DNA of 7,143 nucleotides from the NCBI GenBank assembly GCA_024278655.1, contig JAJRSV010000241.1, forward strand, positions 1 through 7,143. Direction: 5' to 3'. This document shows, in pieces, positions 1 to 6,027 of this stretch; the first letter of the stretch is position 1, and each line of letters starts with the position of its first letter. Below the pieces are notes generated by a model that was not told the origin of the DNA, ran no database searches, and saw only the letters and a list, made by a program, of their open reading frames with translations. A program made the translations under genes and the position numbers. This stretch comes from Bacteroidota bacterium. GTDB lineage: Bacteria > Bacteroidota > Ignavibacteria > Ignavibacteriales > Ignavibacteriaceae.

Positions 1-161
1 GGTTGATTTAAACCATAAGCAGGGTCGATTAAAACCGTTTGATAGCCCAACGATTTAACGGCGCCGTAAATTGCCTTGCCCGATGCTTTCGATACTTCCC
101 TTTCGGGCGATGTGCCGCCTACAAAAATTGCTATTTTCAAATCGTTCCTTTTCATATTCAT
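1..161 (-). CDS. ddl: D-alanine--D-alanine ligase, N-terminal part (cut by window edge)
   Basis: This is the start of a cytoplasmic ATP-grasp ligase that joins two D-alanines for peptidoglycan precursors. Only about 53 codons are in the window; the gene runs off the left edge. The translation contains KIAIFVGGTSPEREVSKASG, the classic Ddl N-terminal motif (E. coli DdlB has KIAVLLGGTSAEREVS). Its first Glu matches DdlB Glu15, which contacts the substrate. A strand ending in TVLIDPAYGLNQP follows, like the 'VDP' segment of the family. The start is uncertain: ATG at 161, ATG at 155, or TTG at 140. The TTG would give MKIAIF..., the usual family beginning, and has AAAAGGA a few bases upstream, but neighbouring genes here show no such ribosome site. 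The gene lies 23 bp after the aldolase stop (measured to the 161 start) on the same strand, so it is probably the last visible member of the metF-led unit. The family call is firm although only the N-terminus is seen. Confidence 0.88.
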   Translation of the reverse strand, partial: MNMKRNDLKIAIFVGGTSPEREVSKASGKAIYGAVKSLGYQTVLIDPAYGLNQ

Positions 162-184
162 TACAAGAGAAAAGAGATTGTACG

Positions 185-844
185 TTAATCGTAAACATTC
201 CGGCGGTCTATTTTAATACCGTACGTTTCTTCCGAAATTTCCAAAAGCTTTTTAATATCTTCTTTCGAAAGCTGCTTTGGCGAACCTAACATCTTTGCTA
301 CAAAAATTGTTTTTGCCGTATGCTCAAGTTTTTCCATTTTGTAGTAAGCATCATCAAGGTCTTTGCCCAAAGTAAGTGCACCATGATTTTCAAGCAGGTA
401 AGCCCACGAATGTTCAATATAAGGTTCGAGACTCAACGGTAAATCATTAGTCGAAGGTGTTCCGTAACGGCAGAGCGGAACTTTTCCCAATGTTAATATA
501 ACTTCCGGAAAGTAATGTTCAATCATTCCTTCACCGAGCAGACTGAAAGCAGTTGCATAAACCGGATGACAATGAACAACTGCGTTAACATCAGGGCGCC
601 GTGAGTAAGCAAACAAGTGAAGTTTAAACTCTGTAGTAAGCTTACCTTCACCTTTAAGAAGAGCACCGCTCATATCGAACTCAAGTATGTCGGCTTCGGT
701 TACCTGCCCTTTATTCACCCCTGAGCGAGTAAACAGAACCGTGCCGCGGGATGTAATTAACGATACGTTTCCGTCGTATGCGGAAACAAACCCTTTCTCG
801 TAAACTCTATGGCACACTTCAACAATTTTATCTACTTCCCGCAT
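185..844 (-). CDS. Class II aldolase / FucA-AraD family protein
   Basis: A 219-residue cytoplasmic zinc-dependent aldolase or epimerase of the FucA/AraD/MtnB fold, close to the ~215 residues of E. coli L-fuculose-1-phosphate aldolase. Visible motifs are SAYDGNVS (residues 21-28, phosphate/glycine loop), FTRSGVNKGQVTEADIL (38-54), Glu72 in LTTEFKLHL (the catalytic acid position, FucA Glu73), HCHP with His91 and His93, and His154 in LENHGAL; the three histidines match the metal ligands. The active site therefore looks complete. The family covers fuculose-, rhamnulose- and methylthioribulose-phosphate enzymes, and the sequence alone does not settle which substrate is used. The ATG lies inside the last codons of the upstream oxidoreductase gene (13-bp overlap in another frame), which suggests translational coupling. 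ddl follows 23 bp downstream. Function at the level of the family is secure; a specific enzyme name is not. Confidence 0.9.
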   Translation of the reverse strand: MREVDKIVEVCHRVYEKGFVSAYDGNVSLITSRGTVLFTRSGVNKGQVTEADILEFDMSGALLKGEGKLTTEFKLHLFAYSRRPDVNAVVHCHPVYATAFSLLGEGMIEHYFPEVILTLGKVPLCRYGTPSTNDLPLSLEPYIEHSWAYLLENHGALTLGKDLDDAYYKMEKLEHTAKTIFVAKMLGSPKQLSKEDIKKLLEISEETYGIKIDRRNVYD

Positions 845-1827
845 TTGCTTTCCAACATCTCCATTAGTTGCATATTTATCAAACCGTCTTCGCCGGTTAC
901 AGCCGGAGTTTCGTGATTCAGAAATGATTTTTGAACCGACCTTAAAAGATAAAGCTGCTTGTTGCCTCGTTTGCGGAAACTCATCTTTGCTTCACCTTCG
1001 AGCTGAATGGTAAGCTTAACCGGCTGCTGTTTAACACCAATGAACCTTTCGATACTTATTGCTCCTTTGTGCCCGAGGACTTCGATACGGTTAAATGCTT
1101 TTTTATTATTGAAAGAAACATTAAAGTAGCCGTAACCGCTATCCTTAAACTTCACCAATCCGGCGGCAAAGTCATCGACTTCGCTTTTGTAAACAAGGTT
1201 ATCTACGTAACCGTTGACATCTTCAATCTCTCCGCCGAAGTAACGCAGCAAATCAATCATGTGCGTTCCGAGATCTCTTAACGCACCGCCGCCGCTTAAG
1301 CTTTTGTTAAAACGAAAATTGCTGCCGGGCGGGAAATCCACATTAAAACTTAAGTTAATTGTTACAAGCTTGCCGAGTATTTGATTCTTAATTATATGTT
1401 TCGCTTTTATTACAAGCGGATGAAACCTGTGCACATAATTAACCGCTAACAGCACGTGGTTTTCTTCACACGCTTTAACCATTTCTTCTGCCTGCTGCGA
1501 ATTAAGTGCAAGCGGTTTTTCGCAAAGAATGTGCTTGCCTGCTTTTGCCGCATTAATTACCTGCTCGTAATGGTCTGCATTAACACTCGCCACATAAACA
1601 CAGTTTATATCCGAATTAAGGAACTCATCATAATTATCGAAGGCACCAACAGCACCTGATTTTTCAGCAAGCTCTTTAGAGCGTTTTAAGCTGTGACTAT
1701 AAAGCGACACAAGTGTGCTTCGCCGTAAAAAAGCCAAAGCCGGAATGAAAGTATGCTCGGCATAATAGCCGCAGCCGGCAATTCCCCACTTTAATTTCTT
1801 AGCTCTCGGTCTTTTAATTTTAATCAT
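832..1827 (-). CDS. Gfo/Idh/MocA family NAD(P)-dependent oxidoreductase
   Basis: A 331-residue cytoplasmic oxidoreductase of the glucose-fructose oxidoreductase / inositol dehydrogenase / MocA family, of typical family length. The N-terminal Rossmann domain has the dinucleotide motif GIAGCG (residues 15-20). The family signature EKPLAL is at 103-108, with Lys104 as the expected catalytic lysine. The C-terminal domain starts with the VNYVHRFHP segment (129-137) and contains GGGALRDLGTHMIDLLRYFG (179-198), in which Asp185 and His189 match the usual D-x-x-x-H catalytic pair. Such enzymes oxidise or reduce a hydroxyl of a sugar, inositol or related polyol; the substrate is not predictable here. 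The start ATG lies 26 bp after the metF stop with no obvious Shine-Dalgarno sequence, and the 3' end overlaps the aldolase start by 13 bp. The tight pairing with an aldolase suggests successive steps on one carbohydrate-like substrate; this is inference. Confidence 0.92.
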   Translation of the reverse strand: MIKIKRPRAKKLKWGIAGCGYYAEHTFIPALAFLRRSTLVSLYSHSLKRSKELAEKSGAVGAFDNYDEFLNSDINCVYVASVNADHYEQVINAAKAGKHILCEKPLALNSQQAEEMVKACEENHVLLAVNYVHRFHPLVIKAKHIIKNQILGKLVTINLSFNVDFPPGSNFRFNKSLSGGGALRDLGTHMIDLLRYFGGEIEDVNGYVDNLVYKSEVDDFAAGLVKFKDSGYGYFNVSFNNKKAFNRIEVLGHKGAISIERFIGVKQQPVKLTIQLEGEAKMSFRKRGNKQLYLLRSVQKSFLNHETPAVTGEDGLINMQLMEMLESKCGK

Positions 1828-1853
1828 TCGGTTTTAAACTCAAGTAAAAATTA

Positions 1854-2819
1854 TTATGCAATCTGCTTAAACAACTTCAATCTGTCCATCAACATTTTAA
1901 CCGGTTTTGAGTTTAGCATTATATAAAAATGCACGCTTGGAACATTTTTACTCAACAGCTCCTCGACCTGTTTTGCAGCCCATTCCACACCTATACTTAA
2001 AACATCTTCCGGCTTGGCAGCTTCCACTTCATCGGCTAAAGCATCGGGAATTGTTACGTGAAAGTTTTTAGGAATAGAATGAAGCTGTGCTTTAGAAGTA
2101 AGAATCTTCAAGCCGGGAATTATCGGTGCTTTAATCCCTTCATCCCTGCACTTTTTTACATAATCGAAATAGAATTTGTTATCGAAGAACATCTGCGTAA
2201 CTATATAATCGGCACCGGCATCAATTTTTTGTTTAGCTACTTTAATATCGGCTTTTAAGTTGGGTGCTTCGAAATGCTTTTCCGGATAACCTCCAACACC
2301 CACGCAAAAATTTGTAGCTTTAGCATCAAGCAGCGAATCTTCGAGGTATTTCCCCTGGTTCATATCGATAATTTGCTTCACAAGGTCGAGTGAAAAATGA
2401 TGGGTGCTTTTGCCGAGAGGAATTGGCTTCTCGTATCCGCTGTCGTCTCCGCGAACTGCAAGCACATTTTCAATTCCCAAATAATTCAACTCGATTAAAA
2501 AGTCTTCCGTCTCTTCTCTCGTAAACCCTTTCACAAGTATGTGAGGCACTGCATCAACATTATATTTGTTCTGAATCAAAGCACAAATGCCTAATGTGCC
2601 GGGACGTTTTCGTTTAACTTTTTTCTTTATTCCGTTCGGGGTTTCTTCGTAAATCACTTCGGCAGAGTGACTTGTGATATCGATAAAAGGCGGTGCGTAT
2701 TTTGTAATTTCATCCAACACCGATAGAACGCTTTTTATATCTCCGCCTCTCTTGGGTGGAATCAATTCGAAGCTGATAAACGGCTCTTTTGCCTCTTCTA
2801 AATGCTCTATTACCTTCAT
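1854..2819 (-). CDS. metF: 5,10-methylenetetrahydrofolate reductase
   Basis: A 321-residue FAD enzyme that reduces 5,10-methylene-THF to 5-methyl-THF, the methyl donor for methionine synthesis. It folds as a single TIM barrel and is somewhat longer than E. coli MetF (296). Visible landmarks: FISFELIPP (14-22), where Glu18 matches the catalytic Glu28 of E. coli; VPHILVKGFTREE (91-103), matching the 'PHL' strand; NVLAVRGDD (118-126), the conserved LRGD flavin-site motif with its Asp at 125; AGADYIVTQMFFD (201-213), with Gln209 matching the folate-contacting Gln183; PIIPGLKIL (232-240); and FYIMLNS (298-304) near the C-terminus. No catalytic residue is missing. There is no C-terminal regulatory domain of the eukaryotic type. 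It is the first gene of the minus-strand run, and the 421-bp spacer upstream should carry its promoter. The oxidoreductase gene follows after 26 bp. The start is well placed: the catalytic strand begins about 14 residues in, as usual. Confidence 0.96.
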   Translation of the reverse strand: MKVIEHLEEAKEPFISFELIPPKRGGDIKSVLSVLDEITKYAPPFIDITSHSAEVIYEETPNGIKKKVKRKRPGTLGICALIQNKYNVDAVPHILVKGFTREETEDFLIELNYLGIENVLAVRGDDSGYEKPIPLGKSTHHFSLDLVKQIIDMNQGKYLEDSLLDAKATNFCVGVGGYPEKHFEAPNLKADIKVAKQKIDAGADYIVTQMFFDNKFYFDYVKKCRDEGIKAPIIPGLKILTSKAQLHSIPKNFHVTIPDALADEVEAAKPEDVLSIGVEWAAKQVEELLSKNVPSVHFYIMLNSKPVKMLMDRLKLFKQIA

Positions 2820-2884
2820 TTCATTCTTTTATTTTTTAATAAACTTTAATTTAATATAATTCTGGATAAAGTTCTCGGTAAAAT

Positions 2885-2923
2885 AAAATTACAAGATTAC
2901 AGTATTGCAAAATTACAAGATTA
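2885..2923. repeat. 15-bp direct repeat pair
   Basis: AAAATTACAAGATTA occurs at 2885-2899 and again, identically, at 2909-2923, a 24-bp offset. A looser run of TTTACA/TTTAACA/TTTGACG/TTTGA words follows at about 2929-2952. The pattern fits replication slippage in non-coding DNA. The position upstream of metF leaves a regulatory role possible, but nothing else supports that. Confidence 0.75.
2908..2915 (-). promoter_or_regulatory. Weak candidate -7 box for metF
   Basis: Read on the minus strand this is TAATTTTG, which fits the Bacteroidota -7 consensus TAnnTTTG. It would give a leader of roughly 85 nt before the metF ATG. No TTTG or TTG -33 element is found at the expected distance, and the site overlaps a simple repeat, so it may be chance. 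Confidence 0.22.
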
Positions 2924-3036
2924 TTCAGTTTACATTTAACATTTGACGTTTGATAAAAAGATTAAAGATTTAAATGATTGGTTGAATGGGTGATTGAATG
3001 AATGATTTGTATAATATCAACATTGCTATGTTTTAC

Positions 3037-3066
3037 AATAAATTACAATGAATGACAATAAATGAC
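3037..3066. repeat. Three imperfect 10-bp tandem units
   Basis: The units are AATAAATTAC, AATGAATGAC and AATAAATGAC, back to back. A fourth, more diverged unit (TACTTATGAC, 3067-3076) leads directly into the hairpin at 3077. Related TGAATGAATGATTTG text lies just before the array. It is a short degenerate microrepeat in non-coding DNA. Confidence 0.7.
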
Positions 3067-3076
3067 TACTTATGAC

Positions 3077-3108
3077 CCACCTACACTCGATAAATCGAGT
3101 TACGGTGG
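3077..3108. repeat. Compound palindrome / hairpin, possible dispersed element
   Basis: A symmetrical structure: outer arm CCACC (3077-3081), TAC, inner arm ACTCGA (3085-3090), loop TAAA, inner arm TCGAGT (3095-3100), TAC, outer arm GGTGG (3104-3108). Both stems are perfect (5 and 6 bp; the inner one is 7 bp if the loop is taken as AA) and are separated by a 3x3 internal loop of TAC on each side. It lies about 130 bp past the acylase stop and lacks a T-tract on either strand, so it is not a standard intrinsic terminator. The organisation is like a REP-type intergenic palindrome, but copy number cannot be judged from one window. Confidence 0.6.
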
Positions 3109-3173
3109 ACAGGCTATGAATGAACAGTCTCCGCTTCGCTTAGCCGTGATAAACAATGAGGAATGACTGTTGA

Positions 3174-3196
3174 CTGATGACAGTTTAAATCATCAG
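3174..3196 (-). terminator. Small hairpin downstream of the acylase gene (weak terminator candidate)
   Basis: CTGATGA (3174-3180) and TCATCAG (3190-3196) form a perfect 7-bp stem with a 9-base loop, 44 bp beyond the acylase stop codon. There is no run of T after it in the minus direction, so if it ends transcription it does not do so as a classical intrinsic terminator. It could instead protect the mRNA 3' end or be incidental. Confidence 0.3.
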
Positions 3197-3240
3197 GAAC
3201 AACACATCCATCTATAAAGCATAAATTGACTAAATATTTT

Positions 3241-5691
3241 TCAAGGAGAAAGAATAAGCAGCTTGTTTGCCGGATTTTTTATTTTGTTTTCATCAGTCGA
3301 TATCTTCATATATTTCCCCTCAAGCCACATCAATGTCATATCATCGTAATGGTCGCTAATAACGTTACCTGATTGTCCTGTTGTAAGTATCAGATAAAAC
3401 TCATCGGGATTTGCAAAATCATAAATAAAACGCATCGACGGTCCCAAATCATTCTCAAATTCTTCATGCCTGAATACCGGGTATTTTTCTATGCTTTCCG
3501 AAAACGGGTATTCGGTATTGAACAAAGTTGTGCCATCGCCGCCAATTTCGTAAGGACCGATATTAATAAACTTATCAAGCAGCGACACATTACCGCTGAA
3601 TGGATGTTTGAAAACAACTTTATGCAACTTACCCCACTGCCACTCTTTTACTTCTTTACCGAATTTACTTTCCAAAAATGTTAAAGCATCGGCTACACTT
3701 TTTCTGATAATTTCATCCCGGTTTTCCCTTGCTTCGGTATTTACGTCATCCCACCAAGCCGATGACGGATTGTTCAACACTTTAAGGATACTACGGTAAG
3801 GAACGTTAGCCATAAACACAAATTGATTGAACAGGTCGCTGCCCATTTCATCTTCGTAAATGTTTTTCATCAGATATTTAAAAGTTGTAAGATAAATAGC
3901 GGGCGCCTGACTATATTTATCTATTTCGTAGTTCCATTCTTTCAACAGCTCCAGCGAAAGTTTTAAGTTTTCATCGGTGATTTTAACATCATTAAAAGCA
4001 TTTAAAATATACTTCACTATCTTTTTTGCATAAAGAGAAACGAAATCCATCTGGTATTTTTTGAAATCATCCGGTGAGTGTTTCTCTTTCGACTTGATCA
4101 GTTCGGTTATTCTGTCAATCCGGGAAGAAGGTTCCCATAAATTCGAAATGTGATATTTAAACTCCTTAACGGTTTTGTTGTTTGCCGATGCAATATAGTT
4201 TTGCGGCGGATTAAAAAGCGCGGGAAGTTTATTTCTGTCCACAAATCCTTTCCAATCGTTTTCCGAAGTCGTTCCGTCGAACACAAATGAAATGTTGTTT
4301 GTACTCCTTATGGGCAAAGCGCCGCCGAACAGGTAGCCGATGTTTCCTTCCTTATCGGCGTAAACAAAATTTTGTCCGGGCACATTAAAAAGCTGAACCC
4401 CTTCTTTAAACTCCTGCCAGTTTTTTGCTTTGTTAATTTTAAGCAGGGCGTAAGTTTCATCGCTGAATTCATTCCCCAGCCAGCGAATGCTCATCGGGGG
4501 ATAACCTTTGTGCTCTTCGTTATAAACAAAATTATACGGATAGATTTCGGAAATAATAGGTCCCCGGTGAGTTGATTTGATTGTTACCGGAACAGGTTTA
4601 GCATCCTTTACAAATATTGTATCCTCAATAATATTTAAATCTTTCCACTCGCCGTCGAGCAGGTATTTTGTTTCGGAAGAATCCAGCTTTTCGAGATAGA
4701 AGTCGCAATCGTCCAACATAATATTTGTAAGAACCCATGAAATATTTTCATTCTTGCCGATAACAATTCCGGGAGCACCCGGCAGCGAAACTCCGGCTAC
4801 ATTCCATTCTGGAGAATTAATTACAACAGCATACCATTTACCCGGTGCACTGAAAGCAAGATGCGGATCGTTGGCAATAACCGGACTGCCGGAAACGGAC
4901 TTCTGTGCATTCACAACCCAGTTGTTCGAACCTATGTGTGTGCCGGTTGATCCGATAAACTCGCGAAACAACCTGTCGGTTTGAATGAGTGAAGTGTTTA
5001 TTTGTGCAAACTTTTCTATTTCATCCGGGATTATGGTTGCGCCGTTCTCCGAATATTCGGGAAAGATATCCTCAACTTTATCTTTGCCTAACTTCTGAAC
5101 CAAATCGGTAAACATTAAATCTGTCCACCAGCTTATGTTTAATTCCCATGCCATCATCCTTACTACAATTATGCTGTGTACAGGTGTCCACTCTTCCGGT
5201 TGATAACCTAAAACATCAAATTCAAAAGTATAATTATTTACTGCTTGTTTTATGTAAAGATTAACTCCTTTCGAGTACGCTTCCAACAGCCGTCGTGCTT
5301 CGGGATTCATCTTTTGCAAAATCATTTCGGCAGTTCGTTCTATTCCCACAGTCCGGAACATCATATCGAACGGAAGCGCTTCGATTCCGAGAACCTCACT
5401 CAACCTTCCTTCACCGGCACGACGGATTAAATCCATCATAAACATTCTTTCCTGCGCGTGAAGATAGCCCATTGCAAAAGCGGCGTCCTCCTCGTTGTTT
5501 GCAAAAATATAAGCTACCGCCAGACTGTCCCTGTAAATCTCAACGTTGTCTTTTAATCCTTCGGCTTTAAGCGTTCCCTCATACAAAGGAAGCGAAGCAG
5601 CAAGCAGCCGGTAAAATATAAATCCGCCCACTACGGTTAATACCAGCAGCGAACCGAAAATTCCGATAGTAACTTTTTGCCAGGGTTTCAT
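3241..5691 (-). CDS. Penicillin acylase family protein (Ntn hydrolase), membrane-anchored
   Basis: An 816-residue N-terminal-nucleophile amidohydrolase of the penicillin G / cephalosporin / acyl-homoserine-lactone acylase family, made as a precursor that cuts itself into alpha and beta chains. A hydrophobic segment at about residues 7-30 is a signal anchor or signal peptide, placing the enzyme in the periplasm or on the membrane. Residues ~40-235 form the alpha chain (MGYLHAQERMFMMDLIRRAG, 74-93, is the conserved helix). The cleavage site is HIGSNNWVV, with Ser255 as the predicted nucleophile. Later family motifs are NDPHL (274-278), THRGPI (374-379), GQNFVYADKEGNIGY (439-453), ASANN (501-505, the oxyanion Asn region) and GQSGNVISDHYDD near the C-terminus. 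The beta chain would be about 562 residues, the normal size. The gene stands alone; the spacer separates it from metF. Substrate is unknown: the family includes beta-lactam, lactone and N-acyl amino acid hydrolases. A -7 box lies about 25 bp upstream. Confidence 0.94.
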   Translation of the reverse strand: MKPWQKVTIGIFGSLLVLTVVGGFIFYRLLAASLPLYEGTLKAEGLKDNVEIYRDSLAVAYIFANNEEDAAFAMGYLHAQERMFMMDLIRRAGEGRLSEVLGIEALPFDMMFRTVGIERTAEMILQKMNPEARRLLEAYSKGVNLYIKQAVNNYTFEFDVLGYQPEEWTPVHSIIVVRMMAWELNISWWTDLMFTDLVQKLGKDKVEDIFPEYSENGATIIPDEIEKFAQINTSLIQTDRLFREFIGSTGTHIGSNNWVVNAQKSVSGSPVIANDPHLAFSAPGKWYAVVINSPEWNVAGVSLPGAPGIVIGKNENISWVLTNIMLDDCDFYLEKLDSSETKYLLDGEWKDLNIIEDTIFVKDAKPVPVTIKSTHRGPIISEIYPYNFVYNEEHKGYPPMSIRWLGNEFSDETYALLKINKAKNWQEFKEGVQLFNVPGQNFVYADKEGNIGYLFGGALPIRSTNNISFVFDGTTSENDWKGFVDRNKLPALFNPPQNYIASANNKTVKEFKYHISNLWEPSSRIDRITELIKSKEKHSPDDFKKYQMDFVSLYAKKIVKYILNAFNDVKITDENLKLSLELLKEWNYEIDKYSQAPAIYLTTFKYLMKNIYEDEMGSDLFNQFVFMANVPYRSILKVLNNPSSAWWDDVNTEARENRDEIIRKSVADALTFLESKFGKEVKEWQWGKLHKVVFKHPFSGNVSLLDKFINIGPYEIGGDGTTLFNTEYPFSESIEKYPVFRHEEFENDLGPSMRFIYDFANPDEFYLILTTGQSGNVISDHYDDMTLMWLEGKYMKISTDENKIKNPANKLLILSP

Positions 5692-5716
5692 AATAATAAG
5701 TATTGAATGAATGTTG

Positions 5717-5724
5717 CAAATATA
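5717..5724 (-). promoter_or_regulatory. Bacteroidota-type -7 box for the acylase gene
   Basis: On the minus strand the bases read TATATTTG, a match to the Bacteroidota TAnnTTTG -7 element. It sits 25 bp before the acylase ATG, giving a short leader. A -33 TTTG at the right distance is not present (the nearest TTTG is about 32 bp further upstream), so the promoter is only half supported. Confidence 0.42.
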
Positions 5725-5862
5725 AAAAATAAATTAAAGGTTAAGGAGTTAATGCCCAAATTGATATTAACTTAATTATTCATTTGATACGTAATAACTT
5801 TTTCAACATATTTATTTGCTTTGCTTCATTCATAAAAAAATTTTCGGACATTACATATTTTT

Positions 5863-5895
5863 TTTGACTTTATATATAATTAATTATTATATTTG
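5863..5895 (+). promoter_or_regulatory. Bacteroidota-type promoter for the propeller gene
   Basis: TTTG at 5863-5866 and TATATTTG at 5888-5895, separated by 21 bp, match the -33 TTTG / -7 TAnnTTTG pattern used by the primary sigma factor of Bacteroidota. Transcription from here would leave an unusually long leader of about 125 nt before the ATG at 6028. The region is very A/T-rich, so chance matches are possible. Confidence 0.5.
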
Positions 5896-6027
5896 TTTTA
5901 ACACATAACATACAAGGCAAATTAAAGATTCCCTTTTGGTTAGCCCCCCTCATAACATTCATTGCAAACCATTAAATTCTGCTCATGGTTAAATAACATA
6001 ATTAATAATAATTTAAAGTAGGTTCAT

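Larger units (their letters stand above)
2820..3240. other. Gene-free spacer between acylase 3' end and metF 5' end
   Basis: This 421-bp A/T-rich spacer has no credible ORF or RNA gene. The half next to metF (about 2880-3076) is low-complexity, with short drifting repeats built from words such as ATTACAAGATTA, TTTAACATTTGACG and AATGAATGAC. The other half (3077-3196) is more G+C-rich locally and holds two hairpins. It must contain the end of the acylase transcript and the metF promoter, but no intrinsic terminator with a T-tract is visible in the minus direction. The patchwork suggests decayed or slipped sequence rather than a gene remnant. Confidence 0.7.
5692..6027. other. Divergent promoter region between acylase and propeller genes
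   Basis: 336 bp, strongly A/T-rich, with no ORF of note. It carries one TATATTTG box pointing each way. The plus-strand gene would have a leader of about 125 nt (5896-6027) containing a C-rich run (CCCCCC near 5945) and a weak inverted repeat, AACCAT (5967-5972) with ATGGTT (5985-5990). No known riboswitch or operator is recognisable. Confidence 0.6.

Noticed and set aside
71..289. Small plus-strand open frame across the ddl start and aldolase end.
   Set aside because: It overlaps two well-supported minus-strand genes, has no recognisable domain and no start signals.
1069..2258. Plus-strand open frames of 66-70 codons within the oxidoreductase and metF genes.
   Set aside because: They lie antisense to conserved enzyme motifs and show no family features of their own.
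2674..2859. Plus-strand 61-codon open frame over the metF start, hydrophobic at its end.
   Set aside because: It is mostly antisense to the metF N-terminus; the hydrophobic tail comes from A/T-rich spacer DNA.
2885..3066. Possible CRISPR array because of several short repeats.
   Set aside because: Repeat words are 10-15 bp, degenerate and not separated by unique spacers of constant length, and no cas genes are nearby.
3373..3799. Plus-strand open frames of 103 and 63 codons inside the acylase gene.
   Set aside because: Both are antisense shadows of a clearly functional acylase coding sequence and overlap each other.
5942..5990. C-run plus inverted repeat in the propeller leader as a possible riboswitch or attenuator.
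   Set aside because: The stem is only 6 bp with a 12-base loop, there is no T-tract, and no known riboswitch core is recognisable.
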